From positions 1 through 64,000 of the forward strand of contig JADJJE010000018.1 of assembly GCA_016706685.1 (NCBI GenBank): a DNA stretch of 64,000 nt. Reading direction: 5' to 3'. The position numbers and the translations under genes are program-made. This DNA is from Sandaracinaceae bacterium. GTDB lineage: Bacteria > Myxococcota_A > Polyangia > Polyangiales > Houyiibacteriaceae. How positions within the stretch are numbered: position 1 is the first letter of the stretch; each line of letters opens with the position of its first letter. Under the pieces are notes generated by a model that did not search any database, was not told where the DNA came from, and was given only the letters and a program-made list of their open reading frames with translations. Of the stretch, positions 50,172 through 59,193 are shown piece by piece.

Positions 50172-52416
50172 CCGTCAGCTCGCGGCACACGGCGCTCCCT
50201 TGGTCGAAGCCGGGAGTCCCGGTGCTCTGGCGGCCCGTGATGCCTGCGACCAGCCAGCCGACCGGGCAGGCGCCCGGGTTCAGCGTGGTGAATCGCGGCA
50301 CGCCCAGCGTGGTGACCGGGCCGCGCGCGAGCCCGTAGGCCCCTTGTGAGCCCGTGATGGTCAGGCTGGTGCACTCGATCATGCCGCCCGTCGAGTAGAT
50401 GCGCGTCACGAACGTGTCCTCCGGACAGACCAGGTCCGACGTGGAGGTGGTCCAGCTGCTCGATGCCGTGTTGTCCCCCACCAACGCCGCGTTCGAGGTG
50501 AACCCGGTGGTGGTGACCACGTAGGAGAACGGCGCCGGCGCCACGCTCTCGACCGCCGGTGTGGCACAGATGGCCCTCATGCCGTTGAGAGGCCCATCCC
50601 CCATGCCCCCCATGTAGAGGACCACGTGGAGTCGAACCCCAACCATGTATTGGCCGGCCGCGCAGAGGCCGCTCTCGGCGCTCGACGAGCCGTTGGTGGC
50701 GTTGAACTCGATCGTGCTCTGGCCGGCCCCCGCCGCGAGGCCGTTGGCGCACAGCTCGTCGGTCCGGTTGTCGCAGTCGTCGTTGACGGCGTTGCAGATG
50801 TCCGTGGCGCTCGGGTTCACCGTCATGAGCGCGTCGTTGCAGTCGGTCCTGGGGAACCCCATGGTGCACATCGCGCCGCTCGTCCGGGCGAAGCCATCTT
50901 GGTCCGCGTCTTCGCTCGTCTGCACCGCGCCTCCGACTGAGCAGTCCGAGTCGATGCGGTCGCACGTCTCGGTCGCGCCGGGGTAGGTCGTCTCCTCGGC
51001 GTCGTCGCAGTCGTCTTCGGGGAGCCCGCCGCTGCAGCTGCCGCCGATGGGGGCGTGACCGTCGCTGTCACCGTCTTCGGCGGTGTCCACTCCGCCGCCG
51101 AGAGAGCAGTCGTCGTCGCGCCGATTGCACACTTCCGCGGCGCCCGGGTACATGATCATGTCCGTGTCGTCGCAGTCGTCGGCGGGGAAGCCGCCGTTGC
51201 ATGCCGCGCCGATGGGTGCGTGGGCATCCATGTCGGCGTCCTCGGACGCCACGAGGCCTCCGCCCGACGAGCAGTCGTTGTCGAGGCGGTCACACAGCTC
51301 GGGCGCGCCTTGGTACACGCTCCCTACCGCGTCGTCACAGTCGTCGCGTGGCAGGTCGCCCAGAGAACAGGCGGCGTCGAGCGCCGCATGCCCGTCCATG
51401 TCCACGTCCTCGAGGGGCTCCGCGCCGCCGCCGTCCGAGCAGTTGTTGTCCACGCGGTCGCACAGCTCCGGCGCGCTCGGGAAGGTGGTCGCGGCGTCGT
51501 CGTCACAGTCGGTCGCGCGGGTGCTGCGGCCTGCGACGGGGACGCAGGACAAGACCGTGGGCTCGCCCGGGTCGCCGTAGGTGTCGCCGTCCGCGTCCAC
51601 GTACCAGGGGACGTCCACGGTGCCCTCGTCCGTGCGCGTGTCGCAGTCGTTGTCGAGCACGTCGCAGATCTCGGGGGCGCCCGGGTTGCTCGCGGCGTTG
51701 CCGTCGTCGCAGTCGCTGTTGTTGCTCACGAGGTTGCCGCCGGTCACGCAGCCCATCACGGGGGCAGCGCTCGCGTCGCCCGCGCCGTCTTGATCCACGT
51801 CGGGGTACAGGTTGGAGATCAGGTCCTCGTCGGTGTCCCCGTCGCAGTCGTTGTCGAACGTGTCGCACACCTCGGAGGTGTTCGGGTTCACCGTGGGGTT
51901 GTTGTCGTTGCAGTCCGTGCCGCAGTTCAGGGCGTCGCCGTCCACGTTGCAGCAGCGGTCGTCCGGCGTGTTGTCCATGTCCTGGTCGCGGTAGCCGAAC
52001 GTCAGCGGGTCGCAGTCTTCGTCGTGCTGGGTGGTGTCGCAGACCTCGGTGTTGCCGGGGAAGCGCAGCGAGTCCGAGTCGTCGCAGTCGTCGCCGCCGC
52101 AGAGCAACGCGCGGTGCCCGTCGCTGTCGGCGTCCTGCGTCACCGCGCAGTCGGTGGTGCACGCCTCTTCGGCCTCCGAGCAGAGCTGCCCCGCGAGGCA
52201 GGCGCCCCCTGCGGGAGCCACGCAGCCGCGCGCATCGGCGGAGGGGGAAGCCGGGGCGCACACGCTGACGCCCGTGCAGAAGAGGCCGTCGTCGCAGTCG
52301 TCGGCGGTCACGCACAGCGCGCCGGCGTCGTCGCCCGGGGCGGGGCCGTCGCCTCCGCAGGAGGCGAGCGTGAAGAGCAGGAGGACAGCGGCGCGGGGGG
52401 GAAGCTGCGAAGCCAT
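50152..52416 (-). CDS. MopE-like Asp/Cys-repeat lipoprotein
   Basis: A 754-residue exported protein. A lipoprotein signal (lipobox ASC) opens it. About eight repeats of roughly 35-50 residues follow, each with DCDD-x8-10-PGAxEx-CD-xxDxDC, a pattern annotated in MopE-related proteins as a putative metal- or calcium-binding motif. A final 200-residue domain at the C-terminus, with few Cys, may be a separate binding domain. The repeats are alike enough to make the DNA itself repetitive. Surface copper or calcium binding is plausible. The minus-strand start 52416 is fixed by the signal peptide. Confidence 0.85.
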   Translation of the reverse strand: MASQLPPRAAVLLLFTLASCGGDGPAPGDDAGALCVTADDCDDGLFCTGVSVCAPASPSADARGCVAPAGGACLAGQLCSEAEEACTTDCAVTQDADSDGHRALLCGGDDCDDSDSLRFPGNTEVCDTTQHDEDCDPLTFGYRDQDMDNTPDDRCCNVDGDALNCGTDCNDNNPTVNPNTSEVCDTFDNDCDGDTDEDLISNLYPDVDQDGAGDASAAPVMGCVTGGNLVSNNSDCDDGNAASNPGAPEICDVLDNDCDTRTDEGTVDVPWYVDADGDTYGDPGEPTVLSCVPVAGRSTRATDCDDDAATTFPSAPELCDRVDNNCSDGGGAEPLEDVDMDGHAALDAACSLGDLPRDDCDDAVGSVYQGAPELCDRLDNDCSSGGGLVASEDADMDAHAPIGAACNGGFPADDCDDTDMIMYPGAAEVCNRRDDDCSLGGGVDTAEDGDSDGHAPIGGSCSGGLPEDDCDDAEETTYPGATETCDRIDSDCSVGGAVQTSEDADQDGFARTSGAMCTMGFPRTDCNDALMTVNPSATDICNAVNDDCDNRTDELCANGLAAGAGQSTIEFNATNGSSSAESGLCAAGQYMVGVRLHVVLYMGGMGDGPLNGMRAICATPAVESVAPAPFSYVVTTTGFTSNAALVGDNTASSSWTTSTSDLVCPEDTFVTRIYSTGGMIECTSLTITGSQGAYGLARGPVTTLGVPRFTTLNPGACPVGWLVAGITGRQSTGTPGFDQGSAVCRELTVTTVAP

Positions 52417-52495
52417 GCGCCACGATATCACGGCTCCGCTCTGGACCCCCGGAGATGCCACGCAGACGGCGCCGTGCGTGGTATCAAGGCAATTC

Positions 52496-53389
52496 GTGGA
52501 CTGGAACGACGTCCGATACTTCCTGGCGCTGGCCCACACCGGCACCGTCCGAGCGGCGGGCGTGGCGCTCGGCGTCAGCCACTCCACCGTGCTGCGTCGC
52601 GTGGAGGCGCTGGAAGAGCGCCTCGGCGCGCGCCTGTTCGACCGCAGCCGCGATGGCTACACGCTGTCCGACGCCGGGCGCCAGATGCTCGCGGGGGCGG
52701 AGCGCATCGAGGCCGAGATGGCCGCCCTCGAGCGCGGCGTGGTGGGCCAGGACGAGCGCCTGCAGGGGCCCGTCAGCATCACGTGCAGCGATGCCTACAT
52801 GTCGCGCATCCTCGTGACGGCGCTGGCAGGGCTCACCCGCGAGCACCCCGGCATAGAGCTCGCGCTCACCATCGACGGCCGCCCCTTCGACCTGGCGCGG
52901 CGCGAAGCGGACATCGCGGTACGAGCGCTGGCGGTCGATGGCGTGCCCCCCGAGTTTCTGCTGGGACAGAAGGTGGTCCCCATCATGCTCTCTAGCTACG
53001 TGGGCGTGGCGCACGCCGCCAGGTTGGATCCGGAGCTGCCCGGCAGCAGCCCGCGCTGGGCCTCCTACGACGACCGCAAGCTGCAGGAGTCCATGATCGC
53101 GGGCTCGAGCCATCCGAGCGTGCCGGCGTGGGGCTCGTTCGCCTCGGTGGAGCTCATGGTGCAGGCCGCCGAGCACGGACTCGGGCTCGCCATGCTGCCC
53201 ACCTACGTGGGCGACCGCGTGCCCGCGCTGCGCCGACTCGCGCGTCCCGACCTGCGCCACGTGGGGGACTTCTGGGTGCTGAGCCACCCCGACCTGCGCG
53301 ACAACGCCCGTATTCGGAAGACGCGCGCCGCCGTGGCGGACGCACTGCGGGCCGAAGCCACGCTGTTCCGCGGCACCCCTGACCAGTGA
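52496..53389 (+). CDS. LysR-family transcriptional regulator
   Basis: A 297-residue LysR-type regulator. The winged HTH is at residues about 1-60 (DVRYFLALAHTGTVRAAGVA and STVLRRVEALEERLG). The effector-binding domain follows with the typical LGLAMLPTYVGD near the end. GTG 52496 is the likely start; GTG 52478 would add 6 residues. The target is not clear: it is divergent from the repeat lipoprotein by 79 bases and upstream of the methyltransferase. Confidence 0.88.
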   Translation: MDWNDVRYFLALAHTGTVRAAGVALGVSHSTVLRRVEALEERLGARLFDRSRDGYTLSDAGRQMLAGAERIEAEMAALERGVVGQDERLQGPVSITCSDAYMSRILVTALAGLTREHPGIELALTIDGRPFDLARREADIAVRALAVDGVPPEFLLGQKVVPIMLSSYVGVAHAARLDPELPGSSPRWASYDDRKLQESMIAGSSHPSVPAWGSFASVELMVQAAEHGLGLAMLPTYVGDRVPALRRLARPDLRHVGDFWVLSHPDLRDNARIRKTRAAVADALRAEATLFRGTPDQ

Positions 53390-53477
53390 GATGGTGCGCG
53401 CCTGCACCAGCCCGTCCCGAACTCACACCGAGCGTGGCGCGTCTCGTCCGCGTAGCTTGTGCGTCGAGGAACTTCAC

Positions 53478-54117
53478 ATGACCGACAACGCCCTATTCTG
53501 GAATGGAATCGCCGAGAAGTACGCGCGCACACCGGTGGCGAACCCGGCCGCCTTCGACCGCAAGATCGCGCTCACCAAGGGCGCGCATGCGGCCCGAGCA
53601 CCACCTGCTCGAGATCGGCTGCGGCACGGGCTCGCTCGCGCTGCGGCTCGCGCCCAGCGCCGCCCAGATCCACGGGCTCGACATCTCCACGGAGATGGTG
53701 CGCATCGCGCGTGGCAAGGCGGCCGCTGCCGGCGTGGACAACGTCACGTTCCACGTCGGGCCCTTCGACGACTCGTTCACGGCCTTCGCACCCGAGTCGT
53801 TCGACGGCATCTGCGCCTACAGCATCTTGCACCTGATGGAGGACCGCCCCGCCGCGCTCGCGCGCATGTTCTCCCTGCTCAAGCCGGGCGGGTTCTTCGC
53901 CTCGTCCACGGCCGTCCTCGGGGAGTCGCTCGTGCCCTACCGGCCGATTCTCGCCGTGGCGCGCGCGTTCGGGAAGGCGCCCGAGGTGGTGACCGTCCTG
54001 CGCAAGAGCATGCTCGAGGCCGAGGTGCGCGCTGCCGGCTTCGTGGACGTGCAGCAGCCCGACGTGGGGGCGGAGCCGACCATCGCGTTCATGCTGGCCA
54101 CCAAACCTCTCGGCTAG
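53478..54117 (+). CDS. SAM-dependent methyltransferase (single-base frameshift)
   Basis: A small class I methyltransferase of the UbiE/generic type, about 212 residues when repaired. LEIGCGTGSLALRLAP is the SAM-binding loop, GLDISTEMVRIARGKAA the acidic loop, and GICAYSILHLMED the post-I/III region. GAGGAA at 53466-53471 sits 6 bases before ATG 53478. The frame breaks near 53580-53586: one extra base in GGCGCGC separates FDRKIALTKG from MRPEHHLLEIGCGTG. It has no substrate-specific motif that I can read. Likely sequencing error rather than decay. Confidence 0.82.
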
Positions 54118-54170
54118 CGCCTGCGAGTCGGCTTGTGGCTCGCTCCGGGCCGCACTACCACGCACGCACC

Positions 54171-55559
54171 GTGCGAGTCGTCCTCTTCGTTGCCCTGGCC
54201 AGCCTCCTCTCGGCGTGCAGTGCCGCCGCGCCGCAGCCGGTCCACCCTGTCTCGCGGGTCATCGTGGTGGGAGCTGGCATGTCCGGCATCGCCGCCGCCC
54301 GCGCGCTGCACGCCGCCGGCCACGAGGTGGTGGTGCTCGAGGCGCGCGACCGTCTCGGCGGGCGGATCCACACCGTGTCCCTCGACGGAGTGGCCGTGGA
54401 CGCAGGGGCTGCGTGGCTGCACGGTGTGCGCGACAACCCGCTGGTGGGGGTCGCGGAGGCTTATGGGTTCACGCTCGTGGACGATGACGTGGACGATGTG
54501 GCCCTGGCGGTGTCCACCACCGAGGGGCCGTTCGACGACGCCGAGATCGAGGCCGCGTTCGGCACGGCGGACCGCTTCTTCACGCGGCTCCCGGCGCTGC
54601 GCTCTTCTCTCGGACCGCTGGCCAGCGTGGCAGACGGGAGCGACGCCTTCTTCGCCGAGGAGGACCTCGACCTCCGCGCCGCCCTGCTGGGTCGGGCCAT
54701 GCTGGAGCGCAACTACCTCGAGCTGGACTACGCCGCGCCGCTCGGCCTCCAGTCGCTGCGCTGGGTGGACGAGGACCCCGCGCTGCGCGGGGGCGACCAG
54801 CTCATCGTGGGCGGCTACGGGCAGCTGATCGAGCGCCTGGCGGAGGGGCTCGACGTGCGCCTCTCCGAGGTGGTCACGCGCATCGAGTACGACGCCACCG
54901 GGGTCACGGTGCACGCGAGCAGCGGCGCCGTCATGGGCTCGCACGTCATCGTCACGGTGCCGCTCGGCGTGCTCCGGGCCGGGAGCATCGCGTTCGAGCC
55001 GCCGCTCCCCACCGAGAAGCTGGAGGCCATCGCGCGCCTCGACCTCGCCAACCTCGAGAAGGTCATCTTCCGCTTCGACACGCTGTTCTGGGACGACATC
55101 GAGGACAACTCGGGGCTCGTGATCTCGGAGGTCGACGGGGAGATGCCCGGCTTCTTCGACCTCACGCGCGAGGCGGGCGCGCCCACGCTGGTGGTGCTCT
55201 ACGGAGGCGCCTACGCGCGCAGTGCCCAGGCGACGGCGAGCGACGCCGACCTGGTGGTGCGTGCCCTCGAGCACCTGGCCGTCTTGCTGGGCCGCGAGGT
55301 CCCCGAGCCGACGGCCACCCACGTGACCCGCTGGACGAGCGATCCGTTCGCGCGTGGGTCCTATGCGTTCATCCCGACCGGAGCCTCGCCAGCCGATATG
55401 GACGCCGTGCGTGCGCCCGTCGCGGACCGAGTGTTCTTCGCTGGCGAGGGCACGCGCTTCACCACCGCGTCCACCGTCCACGGTGCGTTCCTGTCCGGGC
55501 TCGACGCGGCGCGCTCGCTGGGCGTCTCGTCACCCGAGATCCCCGGTTACGCGCGCTAG
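54171..55559 (+). CDS. FAD-dependent amine oxidase, putative lipoprotein
   Basis: A 462-residue flavin monoamine/polyamine oxidase. A signal peptide with lipobox LSAC is predicted from GTG 54171, so it would act outside the cytoplasm, uncommon for this family. The FAD-binding fold opens with VVGAGMSGIAAARALHAAG and EARDRLGGRIHT, later VTVPLGVLRAG, and closes with FFAGEGTRFTTASTVHGAF. These enzymes oxidise amines or amino acids and release hydrogen peroxide. The amine substrate is unknown. It follows the methyltransferase after 53 bases on the same strand. Confidence 0.85.
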   Translation: MRVVLFVALASLLSACSAAAPQPVHPVSRVIVVGAGMSGIAAARALHAAGHEVVVLEARDRLGGRIHTVSLDGVAVDAGAAWLHGVRDNPLVGVAEAYGFTLVDDDVDDVALAVSTTEGPFDDAEIEAAFGTADRFFTRLPALRSSLGPLASVADGSDAFFAEEDLDLRAALLGRAMLERNYLELDYAAPLGLQSLRWVDEDPALRGGDQLIVGGYGQLIERLAEGLDVRLSEVVTRIEYDATGVTVHASSGAVMGSHVIVTVPLGVLRAGSIAFEPPLPTEKLEAIARLDLANLEKVIFRFDTLFWDDIEDNSGLVISEVDGEMPGFFDLTREAGAPTLVVLYGGAYARSAQATASDADLVVRALEHLAVLLGREVPEPTATHVTRWTSDPFARGSYAFIPTGASPADMDAVRAPVADRVFFAGEGTRFTTASTVHGAFLSGLDAARSLGVSSPEIPGYAR

Positions 55560-55621
55560 GTCTCGCCCGTGCGCCCCTCGCGCCTGTTCTCGCGGCGGGT
55601 CTCTCGCTACCATCGGGGCCG

Positions 55622-57394
55622 ATGAGCCTTCCCGCCGCGCCCCCGCACACCGCACTCGTGGCGCTGACCCTCGCTCTCACGGTCCTGACGGGCTGCGGCC
55701 GCGAGCCCTTGGCGCCGCCTCCCGAGACCCCAGCGGCCGAGCCGCCCGCAGCGCCGCCCACCGAGCCCCCGCCGCCGCCATTCACGCTGAGCGTCATGGC
55801 CACCAACGACGTGCACGGGCGCCTCGGGCGGTTGGCCGTGATCGGCGGGTACGTTTCGAACCTGCGGCGCGTGCGCGCGGCGGACGGCGGCGCGGTGGTG
55901 CTGCTGGACGCGGGCGACATCTTCCAGGGCACGCTCGAGTCCAACATGGCGGAGGGCGCGCCCATGGTGGCGGCCTTCAACGCGCTCGGGTACGACGCGG
56001 CGGCGCTGGGCAACCACGAGTTCGACTATGGCCCCGTGGGCCCCGACGCCACGCCGGCCGGCCCGAACGACGACCCGCGCGGCGCGTTGCTCGCGCGCGT
56101 GGCCGAGATGCGCTTCCCACTGTTGGTTTCCAACCTGCACTACCGGGACGGGCGCCCGCTGGGCTGGCGCGGCGTGCAGGCCTCGGTGATGCTGGACCCG
56201 GCCCGCACGCGGGGCGTCCCAGTGGGCGTGATCGGCGGCACCACGGCCGAGGCGCTCACCTCCACGCTGGCCGACAACGTGCGTGACCTCATGGTGACGC
56301 CGCTCGCGCCCGCGGTGCGGGAGCAGGCGCAGGGGCTTCGCGCGCAGGGGGCCGTGGTGGTGCTGCTGACGGTGCACGCGGGCGGGCGCTGCAACCAGTT
56401 CGAGGACCCGCACGACCTGAGCAGCTGCGAGGCCGGCGAAGAGGTCTTCGAGCTGGCCGGCGAGCTGGGGCCCGGGGTGGTGGACCTCATCGTGGCGGGC
56501 CACTCGCACGCGGGTGTGGCGCACGTGGTCTCGGGCGTCCCCATCATCGAGAGCTACGCCAACGGGGCGGCGTTCGGGCGCGTGGACATCACCGTGGACC
56601 CCGGCGCCGCGCGCGTGACCGAGGTGCGCCTGCACCCGCCGCACTTCACCTGCGACAACGAGCACGGCGAGCTGGGCACCTGCGAGACCTCGCCGTACGA
56701 AGGCGCCCCGGTGGTGCCGCACGAGGGCGTGCTGGCCGCCACGCGCGACGCCCTGGCCAGCGCCGAGGCCCTGCGCGCGCGCCGCCTCGGTGTCTCGGTG
56801 CCCGTCCCGCTCGAGCGCCGCCATCGCGACGAGGGGCCGCTCGGCAACCTGCTCACCGACCTCATGCGCGCGCTCTACCCCGACGCCGACGTGGCGGTGC
56901 TGAACGCGGGCGGCGTGCGCCACTCCATCGCGGCCGGGCCGCTGACCTACGGCGAACTCTACGAGGCCATCCCCTTCGACAATCGTTTCGCGCGCGTGCG
57001 TCTGACGGCCCGCGAGGTGCGCGAGATGTACGAAGAGAACCTGAGCGAGGACAACGGCCTGCTGCTCATCAGCGGCCTGCGCGTGCGAGCCCGCTGCGAG
57101 GCCGGGCGCGTGGCGGTCAGGCTCGAGGACGCGCGCGGCCGAGCCATCCCCGACCGGCGCGTGCTGGTGATGATCACCAACGACTTCCTGGCCACCGGCG
57201 ACCGACACGCGTTCGGGCGGCTGCGGGCCGAGGGGGCCGTGGTCATCGAGCCCGGGCCACCCATGCGCGACCGCATCGCAGAGCTGCTGGAGCGGCGTGG
57301 GGGCGTGATCGACGGGCGGGACACTGCGCTGTTCGACCCCTCGCGGCTGCGCGTGGACTACCCGGGCCGCCGCCCCATGGTCTGCCCGCCCTGA
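55622..57394 (+). CDS. 5'-nucleotidase/UshA-type lipoprotein
   Basis: A 590-residue periplasmic or surface 5'-nucleotidase. The lipoprotein signal ends at LTGC, then a Pro/Glu-rich linker (about 28-55). The metallophosphatase domain has the motifs ATNDVHGR, LDAGDIFQG, LGNHEFDYGP and GHSHAG. The C-terminal 5'-nucleotidase domain contains GNLLTDLMRA and LNAGGVRHSI. Such enzymes hydrolyse nucleotides or UDP-sugars to recover nucleosides and phosphate. It lies 62 bases after the amine oxidase and is convergent with the HD gene. Confidence 0.93.
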   Translation: MSLPAAPPHTALVALTLALTVLTGCGREPLAPPPETPAAEPPAAPPTEPPPPPFTLSVMATNDVHGRLGRLAVIGGYVSNLRRVRAADGGAVVLLDAGDIFQGTLESNMAEGAPMVAAFNALGYDAAALGNHEFDYGPVGPDATPAGPNDDPRGALLARVAEMRFPLLVSNLHYRDGRPLGWRGVQASVMLDPARTRGVPVGVIGGTTAEALTSTLADNVRDLMVTPLAPAVREQAQGLRAQGAVVVLLTVHAGGRCNQFEDPHDLSSCEAGEEVFELAGELGPGVVDLIVAGHSHAGVAHVVSGVPIIESYANGAAFGRVDITVDPGAARVTEVRLHPPHFTCDNEHGELGTCETSPYEGAPVVPHEGVLAATRDALASAEALRARRLGVSVPVPLERRHRDEGPLGNLLTDLMRALYPDADVAVLNAGGVRHSIAAGPLTYGELYEAIPFDNRFARVRLTAREVREMYEENLSEDNGLLLISGLRVRARCEAGRVAVRLEDARGRAIPDRRVLVMITNDFLATGDRHAFGRLRAEGAVVIEPGPPMRDRIAELLERRGGVIDGRDTALFDPSRLRVDYPGRRPMVCPP

Positions 57395-57413
57395 GGGGCC
57401 ACGCTTCCGGGCC

Positions 57414-58103
57414 TCAGCGCAGGGTGGGCAGCGGCACGCCCAGCTCGGTGCTCAGCTCTTCCAGGAGCTCGCGCATCACCTCGGCGCGGCGCGCGGCTTC
57501 ATGCCGGCCCGCCTCGGTGCGCATGGTGGCCGCCAGGCCGAACAGCTTCGTGAAGAAGTGGTCGATGGAGTAGCGCCGGTCGTCGAGCGCCCGGTCCTCC
57601 GCCCACGGGTCACTGGCGTGGAAGTACTCGGCGCCCATGCGCGAGCCCGTGGAGATGGTGCGGAACACCCCGATGACGCCCAGCGCCTCGAGGCGGTCGG
57701 CGTCTTGCAGCGCCTCGCCTAGCAACGACGTGGGCGCCTCGGCGCGGCTGAAGCTGTGCGTGCGGATGGCCGCCCCCACCCGGCTCGCGGCCTCCTCGCT
57801 GAAGCCCAGCTCCAGCAGCCACTCGGTGGCCACGGCCTCGCTCTGCTCGCTGGCCAGCGCCCGGTCCGGGTGGTCTTTCGGCAGGTTCACCACGTCGTGC
57901 AGCAGCGCGGCCGCGATCATCTCGCGCGGGTCCACGTCCTCGCCGCCCAGCAGCAGCCCGGCCCGCGCCACCCGCAGCGCGTGCTCCACGTCGTGGCCCG
58001 GGTCCCCGGCGATGCGCGGGGTCACCCGCTCCAGCAGGGTGGCCAAGCACGAATCGCTCGCGATGCGCTCGAGCAGCTCGGCGCGCGTGGGGGAGGGGGG
58101 CAT
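57414..58103 (-). CDS. HD-domain hydrolase (YedJ-like)
   Basis: A 229-residue HD-superfamily metal-dependent phosphohydrolase. The metal-binding pattern is present as DPGHDVEHALRV (His-Asp), ALLHDVVN (HD doublet) and a later Asp in QDADRLEALG. The layout resembles uncharacterised YedJ/YpgQ nucleotide pyrophosphatases; the substrate is not known. It begins 9 bases after the sigma factor stop, so the two appear to form an operon. Confidence 0.85.
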   Translation of the reverse strand: MPPSPTRAELLERIASDSCLATLLERVTPRIAGDPGHDVEHALRVARAGLLLGGEDVDPREMIAAALLHDVVNLPKDHPDRALASEQSEAVATEWLLELGFSEEAASRVGAAIRTHSFSRAEAPTSLLGEALQDADRLEALGVIGVFRTISTGSRMGAEYFHASDPWAEDRALDDRRYSIDHFFTKLFGLAATMRTEAGRHEAARRAEVMRELLEELSTELGVPLPTLR

Positions 58104-58112
58104 CGGCGCAAC

Positions 58113-58835
58113 CTACGCGACGTGTCCGCCGCCGTCACCCAGCAGCTGCCCGATGGCCACCGTCCACACCTCGGGCTTGTCCCGCATGTGGCTGATGCGC
58201 CGCGCGCGCTTCTGGAAGATGGTGGGCGTGGGGTCCTTTTGCAGCCGCGTGATCTCCTCGCGCAGCTTCCGGCGGGCCTCGTGCACGCGCCACGCGATGG
58301 TGCCCTCGGTGGTCTCGAGCACCACGGCCGCCTCGCTGTAGTTCATGCCCTGGAGCGTGGTGAGCACCACGGTGGTGCGCAGCACGGGGCTCAGCCGGTC
58401 GAAGGCCGCCAGCAGCTGCCCATAGGCCTCCTGCAGCTCGAGGGTGCGAGCGGGGTCTCCCGCCGCATCCACCGCGATAGCGGCGGTGATACGCGGGTCG
58501 TCCAGCGGCGCCGTGGGCCGCCGGCCCCGGTCGCGCTTCACGTTGAGCGCGCGGTGCAGGGCGATGCGGTACAGCCACGTGAAGAACTGGCTGCGCCCCT
58601 CGAACTCGTGCAGCCGCGCGTAGGCCCGCAGGAAGGCGTCCTGGGTGATGTCGTCCGCGTCGGAGGGGCTGCCCGTGAGGTGCAGGGCCAGGGCATAGAT
58701 GCGGGGCCGGTAGCGCAGGACCAGCGCCTCGAACGCGCGCCGGTCCCCCGCTTGGGCGGCGGCGACCAGCTCCGCGGCCTCTCGGCCTCGGGCTTCGGCG
58801 CCCACCTGGGGCTGCTCTTCGTCGCGGGACGTCAT
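58113..58835 (-). CDS. ECF-family RNA polymerase sigma factor
   Basis: A 240-residue extracytoplasmic-function sigma factor. Region 2 (about 35-105) has DADDITQDAFLRAYARLHEF, followed by FFTWLYRIALHRALN. Region 4 (about 140-190) has MNYSEAAVVLETTEGTIAWR and VHEARRKLRE, the -35-binding helix. A C-terminal tail of about 45 residues follows. No anti-sigma gene is adjacent, apart from the HD-hydrolase that follows by 9 bases. It may instead be controlled by another signal. It is divergent from mreB. Confidence 0.92.
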   Translation of the reverse strand: MTSRDEEQPQVGAEARGREAAELVAAAQAGDRRAFEALVLRYRPRIYALALHLTGSPSDADDITQDAFLRAYARLHEFEGRSQFFTWLYRIALHRALNVKRDRGRRPTAPLDDPRITAAIAVDAAGDPARTLELQEAYGQLLAAFDRLSPVLRTTVVLTTLQGMNYSEAAVVLETTEGTIAWRVHEARRKLREEITRLQKDPTPTIFQKRARRISHMRDKPEVWTVAIGQLLGDGGGHVA

Positions 58836-59193
58836 CTGCCTATCGGAACCATCAGGCTCGCCATCCTTGGGTGGAAGTGCGCACTATGCCGAGCTTGGTT
58901 GGCCGCTGCGACCCTACATCCGCTGAGTTTGGTTACATTCTCGCACCTGGGTCGGCCTCGGAGTATCCTCCCTGTAGGTGTCGGTCCGCCGACACCGGGC
59001 CCTTTCTGGGCGCTCCTTGATCGCCTCCCATCGATCTGTTAAGACCAATCTCCCCTGTTCCTCGGACGAAAGAACTGGTGAGGAGCCGTTCGGGTCGACC
59101 TCTGGCCGCCCTGACCCCACCCTCGCCACCAGACTTTCACTCCCAACGTTCTCTGTCCTCTAGGCGAGCGCCTCCGCTCGCAGGTTCGTCCCG
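58836..59193. other. mreB leader / sigma-factor divergent region
   Basis: 358 bases without a credible gene, AT-richer than the flanks. It holds a perfect 8-bp hairpin at 58977-58996, a TATCCT at about 58964 and scattered T-rich stretches, and CTCCGCTCGCAGG before the mreB start. Promoters for both directions probably lie here, but no full consensus was recognised. Confidence 0.5.
58977..58996. promoter_or_regulatory. Hairpin in the mreB upstream region
   Basis: GGTGTCGG-TCCG-CCGACACC forms a perfect 8-bp stem with a 4-base loop, about 200 bases before mreB. It is not followed by a T-run, so it is not a classical terminator; it could be a leader structure or an operator. Confidence 0.45.

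Noticed and set aside
50700..52100. Possible CRISPR or tandem DNA repeat array
   Set aside because: The periodicity follows protein repeats (DCDD...CD) of unequal length inside one reading frame, with no constant direct repeat and spacers.
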